Source: CALNYX01 sp942490925 (lineage in GTDB: Bacteria > Chlamydiota > Chlamydiia > Chlamydiales > JAAKFR01). From it: a DNA stretch of 64,000 bases. The notes under the pieces were generated by a model. The model searched no databases. It was not told the origin of the DNA and saw only the letters and a list, made by a program, of their open reading frames with translations. The translations under genes and the position numbers were made by a program. Location of the stretch: assembly GCA_942490925.1 (NCBI GenBank), contig CALNYX010000017.1:806001-870000 (forward strand). The letters are read 5' to 3'. Positions 1 to 8,229 of this stretch are shown one piece after another (the first letter of the stretch is position 1; each line of letters opens with the position of its first letter).

Positions 1-2310
1 TAAATTTGTCGCCTGCGAAATATCTTGCTGAGCACCACTTGAAACATCACCCAAGAAGATCTCTTCGGCTGCACGACCTCCCATTAAGACTACCAGCTGA
101 TCTAACACTTCTTTTTTCCAGTAGCTGACGCGGTTTTTCTCTGGGAGAAAATGCGTTGCTCCAAGGGAGAGTCCACGAGGAATAATGGTCACTTTGTCAA
201 CAGGATCAGAAAATTCAACTTTGAGGCCTGTTACAACATGACCTGATTCATGATAAGCGGTTGTGCGCTTCTCATTCTCATCTAGCTCTAAGCTGCGTCT
301 CTCTTTTCCAAATAGGACTTTATCACGCGCTTCTGTGACATCGGCGCCAGTGACGGCTGTTCGGCCAACACGCGCTGCTAGAAGAGCTGCTTCGTTCAGT
401 AGGTTTTCAAGCTCAGCACCAGCAGCACCAGGGGTACTACGTGCCACGCCCATCAAATCAACTGAAGGATCAATTTTAATCTTACGAGCATGAACTTTAA
501 GAATCTCATAGCGCCCTTTGATGTCTGGTAAGCTAATGACAACACGGCGGTCAAAGCGACCTGGACGTAGTAACGCTTTATCCAGTACATCTGGACGGTT
601 AGTTGCGGCCATCAAGATGACGCCTTCATTCGTATCAAAACCATCCATCTCAACAAGGAGCTGGTTAAGGGTCTGCTCACGCTCATCATGTCCACCACCA
701 ACCCCAGCACCACGATGACGGCCTACCGCATCGATCTCATCGATAAAGATGATACAAGGGGAATTTTTCTTCGCTTGCTCGAACATATCACGAATACGGC
801 TCGCTCCAACCCCAACAAACATCTCAACAAAGTCAGAACCTGCAATGCTGAAGAAGGGTCTGTCAGCTTCACCCGCTACCGCTTTGGCAACTAACGTTTT
901 CCCTGTTCCTGGAGCACCGATTAGAAGTACCCCTTTTGGAATACGTCCGCCAAGGGAGGTGAACTTCAAAGGATTTTTTAGGAAGTCTACAATCTCAACA
1001 AGCTCTTCTTTAGCCTCTTCAATACCGGCAACATCCTTAAATGTGACGCGGTTTTGACCTTTTTGAAGCAGTCGAGCTGGCGACTTACCAAAGCTCATCG
1101 CACCCCCTGCTCCCCCTTTCATCTGGCGAGAGAACATGAAGTAGAGCAGCATAATGACAAGTGCTACTGGCAAAATGGTGAAGAGGTAGCTGAAGTAATT
1201 CGGTGCTGGCTCTTCGCTCTTAAAGGTTTTTTCAAGGACGAGATTACGTGGCTGATCTGGCGCTTTAAATGGTAGGCCACGGTTATATTTGAAACTTTCC
1301 CACTCTTCATTAGCACTGGCATACCAGTGGCTGTAAGCCTCTGGATCTTGTTTTTCCAAAGCTTTTGTTGAGAGTTCTTTGTTGTTGAAAAACCAGATAA
1401 CACTCGCTACAGAAGTGCGGGCTTTATCGAGCTGCACTTGGTTCTGCTCAAGCTGGCTGGCAAGAGAGGTATAGATTTCCATCTCGTCTTTATATTGTCT
1501 CACCGAGCGGAGCTCACTGAGACGAATATGATTGACTGGGGTATCGAGCGTTACAACAATCGCACTGAGCTTAGCCAATACTTGCTCATAGGTTGCGATT
1601 TTTGTAGCAGCTGGAACTGAGGGGCCTGAGGTTTCTGCAACTTCACGACTCATAGTTTTCAGCTCTTGTTTCATCGACTCTGAGCCAATACCAAGAACTG
1701 GCGAGCGGAAATTGTCGATCAAGATGGCTAATTCACCCTCAAAGGTTGCAAGTGAGCCGCCACGGGCTGTTGCAAATTGACTCTTAAGCGCCGCAAGGCT
1801 TGTCATCTCACGTCCTGGAGCTTTACGGATCACAACCGTATTTTCACGCTGTGGTGCATCATAAGTCTCATCAACGATCCGATAGCCCCCTGCTGGAACT
1901 GGAATGCCACTGATCCCTAAAAACCAATTACCTGCCTCTTTAACACTTGTCTCAAGACGGTTTAAAGCAACAATAGCCTCATCCTGATCCCCTGTTAACT
2001 GGTGGTTGGCTTCAAGTAGTTCTAAGAAGCGGTACCGTTTTTTCCCATCCTCTGTCTCACGTTCACGGAATTTTCCGCTAAATGTGACTAGATTGTCATT
2101 CAAAGAGACTTTTCGACTCTCCTCAGGAACAATGAGGTTGAGGTTCACCAGCTGTTCTACCTGATGACTAAAAGCGACTTTTGCTCGCTTAGTTGTCATA
2201 AAGTTCTGAACAGTAATGATTACTAATATAACGGCTAAAAGGAGCAAGAAAAAAGTGGTTGGAAACCCTTTCTTCTGTGGCTCTTGATTGTTGTTTTTAT
2301 CTTGTACCAT
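1..2310 (-). CDS. ftsH: ATP-dependent zinc metalloprotease FtsH (C-terminus cut by window edge)
   Basis: This is a membrane-anchored AAA+ protease that degrades membrane and regulatory proteins. The reverse strand reads without stops from the ATG at 2310 to base 1, about 770 residues. A short polar N-terminus is followed by one hydrophobic segment (about residues 17-35) and a long periplasmic region rich in charged residues. The AAA domain carries Walker A GAPGTGKT (near 925-905), and the protease domain has the zinc site HESGH (238-252). The N-terminal part before the AAA domain is much longer than in E. coli FtsH, as I recall for chlamydial FtsH proteins of about 900 residues. The C-terminal end lies outside the window. 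tilS lies 103 bp downstream of the start on the same strand, matching the chlamydial neighbour pair tilS-ftsH. Confidence 0.97.
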   Translation of the reverse strand, partial: MVQDKNNNQEPQKKGFPTTFFLLLLAVILVIITVQNFMTTKRAKVAFSHQVEQLVNLNLIVPEESRKVSLNDNLVTFSGKFRERETEDGKKRYRFLELLEANHQLTGDQDEAIVALNRLETSVKEAGNWFLGISGIPVPAGGYRIVDETYDAPQRENTVVIRKAPGREMTSLAALKSQFATARGGSLATFEGELAILIDNFRSPVLGIGSESMKQELKTMSREVAETSGPSVPAATKIATYEQVLAKLSAIVVTLDTPVNHIRLSELRSVRQYKDEMEIYTSLASQLEQNQVQLDKARTSVASVIWFFNNKELSTKALEKQDPEAYSHWYASANEEWESFKYNRGLPFKAPDQPRNLVLEKTFKSEEPAPNYFSYLFTILPVALVIMLLYFMFSRQMKGGAGGAMSFGKSPARLLQKGQNRVTFKDVAGIEEAKEELVEIVDFLKNPLKFTSLGGRIPKGVLLIGAPGTGKTLVAKAVAGEADRPFFSIAGSDFVEMFVGVGASRIRDMFEQAKKNSPCIIFIDEIDAVGRHRGAGVGGGHDEREQTLNQLLVEMDGFDTNEGVILMAATNRPDVLDKALLRPGRFDRRVVISLPDIKGRYEILKVHARKIKIDPSVDLMGVARSTPGAAGAELENLLNEAALLAARVGRTAVTGADVTEARDKVLFGKERRSLELDENEKRTTAYHESGHVVTGLKVEFSDPVDKVTIIPRGLSLGATHFLPEKNRVSYWKKEVLDQLVVLMGGRAAEEIFLGDVSSGAQQDISQATNL

Positions 2311-2413
2311 CTTCCTACTACTATTCTAAATCTTCTCTATAAGGGTAATTATAGGTTTAAAAATCATTTATTTAAAATAAGGTTTTTTCACTAAAACTCA
2401 ATTAAACTTACCC

Positions 2414-3358
2414 TCAGGATGTTAACACACTGACTTTTTCTGCGTGAAGACAAATCAATTGGCGATGCAGTGTCACACACCGTTTTTTTATCCGCAAGCG
2501 CTTGTGACAACTTTTTTGACTCAGGTGTTTCACTACCATTTCTAGGGTTGGAGCCGATATTGCAACTCGCTCTTTTTCAAAGAGATTTGAAACGATCATC
2601 TTCCACTCAAAAAGGGTTTGTGGAGGCGACTTGTTGAAATCAATCCAAGCTCCATTCTCATCTCTTACAATGGGATAGCGTTCGATCAAGGTGGCAACAA
2701 AGTCATCGAGTTCTGTGGCTCTTTGGGCGAGAAGGCAGAGACTGGAGGTGATCTGCTTTCCAAATATTTTGGAGAGCTGAGGAAGAATCTGCTCCCGTAG
2801 ACGGCTACGTAAAAAGCGGGGATCGCGATTTGTCTCATCCTCAAAAAAAGTGAGATTCTGCTTCTCAAGCCAGGCAATAATTGTTTTTTTATGGATGCCG
2901 AGCAGTGGACGTAAAAGCGTAACTCCCTCGACCTGATTGATGGGACGGAGCCCACGCAGTTTGGTGAGCCGAGCTCCTTCAAATACGCGCTTTAAAACGG
3001 TCTCGGCTTGATCATCTGCATGATGCCCCAGCAAAACAAATTGATAGCCAAGTGAATGGAAAAAAGCGAGGCGCTCAAGGCGGCAGCGTTCTTCGAGATT
3101 GGGTCCAGTCAGCTCTATTTTTTTCAGATGAAAGGGTACTTCCCACCTTTGACATAGTTCCTTTAGAGCTTCTGACTCTTGCTGACTCGATGTGCGCCAC
3201 CCATGATCGACATGAGCAACAGAGAAATCAACCTTCTCTTTTACAAGAAGATAGAATAGACTTAGAGAGTCTGGTCCACCTGAAAGTGCCAATAAAAATG
3301 GCTCTTGAGTAGGATAGTCTTGCAAAAACTGTTGGAAATGGTGTTCAATTGACTGCAT
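2414..3358 (-). CDS. tilS: tRNA(Ile)-lysidine synthase TilS
   Basis: TilS converts C34 of tRNA-Ile(CAU) to lysidine with ATP and lysine so that AUA codons are read as isoleucine. The protein has 314 residues. The N-terminal PP-loop motif SGGPDS is at about residues 26-31, followed by the conserved HVDHGWR and GHHADDQAET segments of the adenylylation domain. It is shorter than the E. coli enzyme (432 residues), so the C-terminal domains are reduced, as in other chlamydiae. It is transcribed toward ftsH, with divergent lptF upstream across a 214-bp gap that contains a large palindrome. Confidence 0.96.
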   Translation of the reverse strand: MQSIEHHFQQFLQDYPTQEPFLLALSGGPDSLSLFYLLVKEKVDFSVAHVDHGWRTSSQQESEALKELCQRWEVPFHLKKIELTGPNLEERCRLERLAFFHSLGYQFVLLGHHADDQAETVLKRVFEGARLTKLRGLRPINQVEGVTLLRPLLGIHKKTIIAWLEKQNLTFFEDETNRDPRFLRSRLREQILPQLSKIFGKQITSSLCLLAQRATELDDFVATLIERYPIVRDENGAWIDFNKSPPQTLFEWKMIVSNLFEKERVAISAPTLEMVVKHLSQKSCHKRLRIKKRCVTLHRQLICLHAEKVSVLTS

Positions 3359-3384
3359 TTTAGTAGGGGGACGCTTATATATAT

Positions 3385-3540
3385 AGTGGTTTAAATTTTA
3401 GATGAGAATGATTCGATCCAGATTGTAAAGTCAAAGGAAGTCCGGAGTTCGCCGTTGACCACTGGTGGTCAATAAGAACGAGGACAATCTTTGACGAAGC
3501 AAGATGGATTGAGGTATTTTCATCTAAAATTTAATCCACT
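3385..3540. repeat. 156-bp imperfect inverted repeat between tilS and lptF
   Basis: The left half (3385 onward) and the reverse complement of the right half (ending 3540) align over about 76 positions with scattered mismatches. Shared blocks include TTAAATTTTAGATGA at the outer ends, ATCCA, GTCAAAG, GTTC and a perfect 8-bp stem TTGACCAC/GTGGTCAA with a 2-nt loop at 3454-3471. The whole intergenic space can therefore fold into one long hairpin on either strand. It contains no ORF. It could be a palindromic mobile element, a structured leader RNA or a divergent regulatory region; the sequence does not decide. Confidence 0.75.
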
Positions 3541-3572
3541 ATTATGGGTGTCTACCAGAGGATTATACTGCA

Positions 3573-4670
3573 ATGAGCATCTATTGTCGCTATTTATTAG
3601 GTCACTACTTCAAGGTTTTTGGCCTTGCGATCTTCTCTTTTATCGCGATTTTGTTGGTCAGCCGCCTTCAGGAAATTGCGGAGTTTGCGACGCTTGGAAC
3701 GCCCTGGCGCACTTTGATCTTTTTCACCTTCTATCAAATCCCCTATATTCTTCCGATTGCTATCCCAATTTCATGTCTGCTCTCATCCCTTCTCCTTTTT
3801 CAACGACTCTCGCAGACTCATGAGTTGACAGCGCTTCGGGCTTGCGGCTTTTCGCTCTCCCAGGTGCTCACTCCTCTACTCACGGCTGCTTTTTTTCTCT
3901 CACTACTCACTTTTTACATCACCTCTGAGGTGGCCACAAGCTGTCACTTGCAGACACGGAAAATGGTTTACGATCTCACATCGGTCAATCCCCTACTCTT
4001 GCTCCAAAACGCTAAGGTTGCTCAGCTCAAAGGGGCCTATGTACAGATGAGTCCGGTTGCTCAAGGTGAAGAGGCCAATCACCTAGTGGTCGCGCTCCCT
4101 GGAAAGCAGATGACTGTCTGCATGGCAAAGGAGATCAGTGTGCGAGAAGGAGCGCTCAAAGGCTCCCAAATTTCTCTGATTTCTACTTTAGCATCTGAAA
4201 GTGAGACGTTTGATCATTTATTTATCGAGAATCAACACTATGCAAGTTCACCAGCGCCTGAATTGGCGAGTTTAATGCGCACGCGAGGGTGGAAAATTGC
4301 ACACGACCATTTAAGCTGGCGACTTTTAAAGGCACGCAAGCAAGTGCTTCGAAAACAAGAGGATTTCAAATCGAGACGGAGTTTGATCAAGGCTGACGTC
4401 GAAATTGTGCGTCGTCTCTCACTGACTCTCGCTACGTTCACCTTCACTTTAATGGGGATTGCCTTTGGGATGGAAATCAGTCGCAATCGCACAAAACGGG
4501 GTGTGCTTTTTGTCCTTCTTCTTACAGCGACAGCCTTAATCGCCTTTTTTCTTGGCCATGAACTTGATCATCTCTTTTGGCCTGCACTTGGGCTTTTCAT
4601 CGGGCCTCACCTTATCATCACTGCAACATCACTTTGGACGCTTAATCGTGTGAAAAGGGGGATCGAATGA
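3573..4670 (+). CDS. lptF: LptF/LptG-family LPS export permease (YjgP/YjgQ), first of pair
   Basis: This is the inner-membrane component of the LptB2FG ABC transporter that extracts lipopolysaccharide and feeds it to LptC. The protein has 365 residues with the family layout: three hydrophobic helices in the first ~120 residues, a soluble beta-rich periplasmic domain (about 130-270), then three helices near the C-terminus. The start at 3573 places MSIYCRYLLGHYFKVF at the N-terminus, the usual amphipathic lead-in. It overlaps the next permease gene by 4 nt (ATGA), so the two are translationally coupled. Order relative to tilS and ftsH matches C. trachomatis CT838-CT841 as I remember it. Assignment as LptF rather than LptG rests on order only. 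Confidence 0.88.
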   Translation: MSIYCRYLLGHYFKVFGLAIFSFIAILLVSRLQEIAEFATLGTPWRTLIFFTFYQIPYILPIAIPISCLLSSLLLFQRLSQTHELTALRACGFSLSQVLTPLLTAAFFLSLLTFYITSEVATSCHLQTRKMVYDLTSVNPLLLLQNAKVAQLKGAYVQMSPVAQGEEANHLVVALPGKQMTVCMAKEISVREGALKGSQISLISTLASESETFDHLFIENQHYASSPAPELASLMRTRGWKIAHDHLSWRLLKARKQVLRKQEDFKSRRSLIKADVEIVRRLSLTLATFTFTLMGIAFGMEISRNRTKRGVLFVLLLTATALIAFFLGHELDHLFWPALGLFIGPHLIITATSLWTLNRVKRGIE

Positions 4671-5719
4671 TCTGGAAGCGCTACCTCTTCAAGGAGTTTT
4701 TCAAAGTCTTTTTCCTGATGATCTTCTGCTGCTACTTCCTCTTCGTATTGATCGATTATTCCGCTCATACTAAGACGTTTCATCAACCTGGCATTCATTT
4801 TCTCGACATTTTGATCTATTACCTCTTTCAGTTTACCAAGCGCGCTGAAATGTTAATCACAGCATCTACGCTGATCGCTTCGATCAAAGTCTTAACCACG
4901 CTCAATGTGCATGGCGAGATCACAGCCCTTGTGACCAATGGCCTCTCGTTGCGCCGTCTCCTCTCTCCTCTCCTCTTTGCTACTTTTTTAGTGACGCTCT
5001 TTTTGTATGCGAACTTCCAGTGGTTTCAGCCGATGGCAACGACAAAGCTCGATGCGTTTGAATCAAGCTATTTCAAGCAGAGCCATAATCAAGCAGCGCA
5101 CTGTGTTCAACTCCCCGACGACTCGTTGCTGCTCTACCAACACTTTGAACCTACAAAGCAGACACTACACGACGTTTACTGGGTCAAAGATCAGGATCAT
5201 CTCTACCACATCAAGTTGCTTGAACCCTATCTCTATCGCCCCATTGGACACTATGTTGATCAACTTGAGCGCAATACGGCTGGCGAGATGAAACAAGTGG
5301 CAAGTCACGCCTTACTCCCGATGCCAGGCCTTCATTTTGAAACTAAGATGCTCTCTCAAACCTTTTTACCGCCCATGTCTCAACCTCTCTCTGAGTTGAT
5401 GAAGATGACTAAGCTTGGCATAACAAAAACGCGTGATCGCGAGGCTGCAATCACGACCTGCTTCTACTACAAAGCGACTATTCCACTTGCCGTCTTCTTT
5501 GCGCTACTTGCAATAGCTCCCTACTGCTTACGCTTTGGACGTCACCTCCCTGTCTATTTCATTTACGCTTTTGCTCTGTTTGGCCTCATTGGATACTTCA
5601 CTTTTGTCAACGCCTCTGTTATCTTGGGGCAGAGTCAGGTGATTGCCCCGTTTTGGGCACTCTGTCTCCCACCGACCCTTTGCGGATTTTTTTGTATTTG
5701 GAACTATGTCAAGCTATAA
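4667..5719 (+). CDS. lptG: LptF/LptG-family LPS export permease, second of pair
   Basis: This is the second YjgP/YjgQ-family permease (350 residues) and the partner of the preceding gene in the LPS transporter. It shows the same plan: N-terminal helices from residue 1 to about 115, a periplasmic beta-jellyroll region, and three C-terminal helices (about 275-350). Its ATG overlaps the stop of the upstream permease in an ATGA, and the alr start lies 14 nt inside its 3' end, so the three genes form a tight operon. The ATPase LptB is not in the window. Confidence 0.87.
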   Translation: MIWKRYLFKEFFKVFFLMIFCCYFLFVLIDYSAHTKTFHQPGIHFLDILIYYLFQFTKRAEMLITASTLIASIKVLTTLNVHGEITALVTNGLSLRRLLSPLLFATFLVTLFLYANFQWFQPMATTKLDAFESSYFKQSHNQAAHCVQLPDDSLLLYQHFEPTKQTLHDVYWVKDQDHLYHIKLLEPYLYRPIGHYVDQLERNTAGEMKQVASHALLPMPGLHFETKMLSQTFLPPMSQPLSELMKMTKLGITKTRDREAAITTCFYYKATIPLAVFFALLAIAPYCLRFGRHLPVYFIYAFALFGLIGYFTFVNASVILGQSQVIAPFWALCLPPTLCGFFCIWNYVKL

Positions 5720-6743
5720 CACTCTCACCATCAACCTTGCAGCAATTGAGCAGAACATAGGGTCGCTTGGCCCTATCATTCCTATGGTCAAGGGGAATGC
5801 CCATGGAACAGATCCGATCATCCTATCCAGTTTCTTACAAACCCAAGAGAATGTTCGCTTTTTGGGAGTGGCTCATTTACAAGAGGCGATTCATCTTCGC
5901 AACGCTGGCATTGAAATCCCGATTTTACTTCTCAGCTTTCTACCACACGAGGCGGCTCTTATTGCCAAATACAACATCACACCCGTTGTCGATACGATTG
6001 AGAAAGTGATGGCTCTTGAAAATGCTGGAGTAGAAGCTGTGCATCTTCATCTCGATACTGGCATGCACCGCTTTGGAGTTTCCCTGCAAGAGGCGCCTCT
6101 GCTTTTACATCGCATCCGCAACTCAAACCTTGAACTTGAAGGGGTGATGACCCATTTTGCCTCTTCAGAACTTCATCCTGAGTTCACTCGAGAGCAGACA
6201 GAGCTCTTTGAAAGATTTGTGACAACGCTGCAACCCAAACCGCGCTGGATTCACGCTGCGAGTTCATTTGCACTGAAACGGTTTTCACTCCCCTTTTGCA
6301 ATCTCAGTCGTATAGGCCTCTCACTTTTTACACCGACCCCAGTACTTGAGCTCACCTCAACGCTTATAGGCATCAAATCGCTCTCGAAAGGTGATTCAGT
6401 CGGCTACAATAGACAATTCATTGCAAAAGATGACATGCGCATTGCAATTGTTCCTATTGGCTATCACGATGGATGGCATCTTTCCTATTCAGAAAAAGCC
6501 TACGTGCTTATTCACGGAAAAAAAGCTCCGATGATCGGTAGGATCTGTATGGATTTTATGATGGTTGATATTACTCACATCCCAGAAGCTAAAATTGCAG
6601 ACTCTCTGCTCCTGTTTGGAAAGGAGTTGCCCTTTGAGCAACTCGCGCAAACATTTGACACAAACCCTAGACAACTGATCTGTTCACTTGGACCTCGTAT
6701 TGAAAGGAAATTTACCCATGCAAAACTACACAGCGCTATTTGA
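5706..6743 (+). CDS. alr: Alanine racemase (PLP-dependent)
   Basis: Alr interconverts L- and D-alanine for peptidoglycan. The start chosen is ATG 5706 (MSSYNTLTINLAAIEQN), which aligns with the usual Alr N-terminus; an upstream in-frame start would add 21 residues from within lptG. The protein has 345 residues. The PLP lysine lies in VKGNAHGTD (about residue 29), where most Alr proteins have VKADAYGHG, so the motif is unusual but the lysine is kept. SVGYNRQF holds the second catalytic tyrosine, and GRICMDFMMVD matches the conserved C-terminal motif. Chlamydia species lack alr and are reported to use GlyA instead, so a real Alr fits a deeper-branching chlamydia. It overlaps the downstream peptidase by 26 nt. 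Confidence 0.9.
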   Translation: MSSYNTLTINLAAIEQNIGSLGPIIPMVKGNAHGTDPIILSSFLQTQENVRFLGVAHLQEAIHLRNAGIEIPILLLSFLPHEAALIAKYNITPVVDTIEKVMALENAGVEAVHLHLDTGMHRFGVSLQEAPLLLHRIRNSNLELEGVMTHFASSELHPEFTREQTELFERFVTTLQPKPRWIHAASSFALKRFSLPFCNLSRIGLSLFTPTPVLELTSTLIGIKSLSKGDSVGYNRQFIAKDDMRIAIVPIGYHDGWHLSYSEKAYVLIHGKKAPMIGRICMDFMMVDITHIPEAKIADSLLLFGKELPFEQLAQTFDTNPRQLICSLGPRIERKFTHAKLHSAI

Positions 6744-8229
6744 CCACTCAAAAAAAATCAAACTCCTCGAAAGCATCAGTGCTCTTCTCGAATGGGATCA
6801 GGAGACTTTCATGCCCAAAGGGAGCGCAGCAGCGCGCGCCGAGCAAGTCGAGCTGCTAGCCAGTTTAGCCCATCAAGAAAAAACTAGCGTAGAATTCGCC
6901 AAAAAACTCGATAAGTTGATCGACATCGAATCGGGCCAAATCAAAAACAGAGAGCTCTCCCACCCTCAACAAGTCGCACTTAAACGATGGCGACGTGATT
7001 ACAAGCAGCAAGCCGCCCTGCCTAATAGCTTTGTCAAAGAGTTTGCCAACCTCTCGGCCAAATCGATGCATGTGTGGGCAGAAGCGCGCAAAACAAACGA
7101 CTTCAAACTTTTTGCTCCCTATCTCTCAAAAATTATCGATCTCTCTCGCAAAAAAGCTGACTATCTCGGCTATGACAAGCACCCTTACGATGCCCTTCTC
7201 GACTGCTTCGAACCAGAGATGACCGTTGCGGAACTCTCACCACTCTTTGAGAAGGTTGCGGTTCAAATCAAAACCCTTTTGAAAAAGATCCTCGCTCAAA
7301 AACCTGTTGAGACAAAGTTCTTGCATGGAAAATTCTCTCATGACAAGCAGATGGCTTTCGGAAAGTTTGTCCTCGAAAAAATGGGATATGACTTTGACAA
7401 AGGGCGGCTTGATCTTTCAACCCACCCCTTTTCCACTGCCATGCATCCAACAGATAGTCGGATCACCACTCGCCTGCACACCTCGTCAATCTTTGATTGT
7501 ATCTCAGCAGTCCTTCATGAAGGAGGACATGGCCTCTATGAAATGGGGCTACTTCCGAAGCATTATGGCTCTCCCCTTGGTGAATCAGTCTCGCTTGGGA
7601 TTCATGAGAGTCAGTCTCGTTTTTGGGAGACACGCATTGGCCAGAGCAAAGCTTTTTGGCGCTATTTCTTGCCTCACCTCAAAACCCATTTCAAAGCAAA
7701 GCTCGGCAATATCTCTCTCGATACTTTTTACAAAGGGATCAATCATGTGCATCCTTCGTTGATTCGCGTTGAATCCGATGAGGTGACCTATTCACTTCAC
7801 GTCATTCTTCGCTTTGAACTGGAGAAAGCTCTGATCGAAGGGACCCTAAATGTGAATGACATTCCCAGCTCGTGGAACTTTTTGATGGAAACCTTGCTCA
7901 ACATCACACCGCCAACTGATCGTGAAGGCTGCTTACAAGATGTTCACTGGTCAATGGGAGGCTTTGGCTACTTTCCCACCTATGCCCTTGGCAACCTCTA
8001 TGCAGGACAATTCTTTGAGACCTTTGCCAAAGCTCATCCCGATTGGGAAAAACGCGTTGCCAAAGGAGACCTACTCTTTGCTAAGCAGTGGCTCGGCGAA
8101 AATATCCACCAACATGGCAGGCTCTATTCAGCTAAAGAACTCGTGAAAAAAGTGAGCGGCAAACCCCTTAGTGAGACGCCCTATCTCAACTACCTCAAAG
8201 CTAAGTATGCTGATATCTATCATATCTGA
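6718..8229 (+). CDS. Carboxypeptidase Taq, M32 family metallopeptidase
   Basis: This is a zinc carboxypeptidase of family M32 (thermostable carboxypeptidase 1 type), a cytoplasmic enzyme that removes C-terminal residues from peptides. The start at ATG 6718 (MQNYTALFD) has a good ribosome site (GAAAGGAAA) and gives 503 residues, the usual family length. Zinc motif HEGGHGLYE is near residue 269, followed by the conserved HESQSRFWE segment and, further on, HPSLIRVESDEVTY. The 5' end overlaps alr by 26 nt and the 3' end overlaps the convergent 701-residue gene by 10 nt. Confidence 0.95.
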   Translation: MQNYTALFDHSKKIKLLESISALLEWDQETFMPKGSAAARAEQVELLASLAHQEKTSVEFAKKLDKLIDIESGQIKNRELSHPQQVALKRWRRDYKQQAALPNSFVKEFANLSAKSMHVWAEARKTNDFKLFAPYLSKIIDLSRKKADYLGYDKHPYDALLDCFEPEMTVAELSPLFEKVAVQIKTLLKKILAQKPVETKFLHGKFSHDKQMAFGKFVLEKMGYDFDKGRLDLSTHPFSTAMHPTDSRITTRLHTSSIFDCISAVLHEGGHGLYEMGLLPKHYGSPLGESVSLGIHESQSRFWETRIGQSKAFWRYFLPHLKTHFKAKLGNISLDTFYKGINHVHPSLIRVESDEVTYSLHVILRFELEKALIEGTLNVNDIPSSWNFLMETLLNITPPTDREGCLQDVHWSMGGFGYFPTYALGNLYAGQFFETFAKAHPDWEKRVAKGDLLFAKQWLGENIHQHGRLYSAKELVKKVSGKPLSETPYLNYLKAKYADIYHI

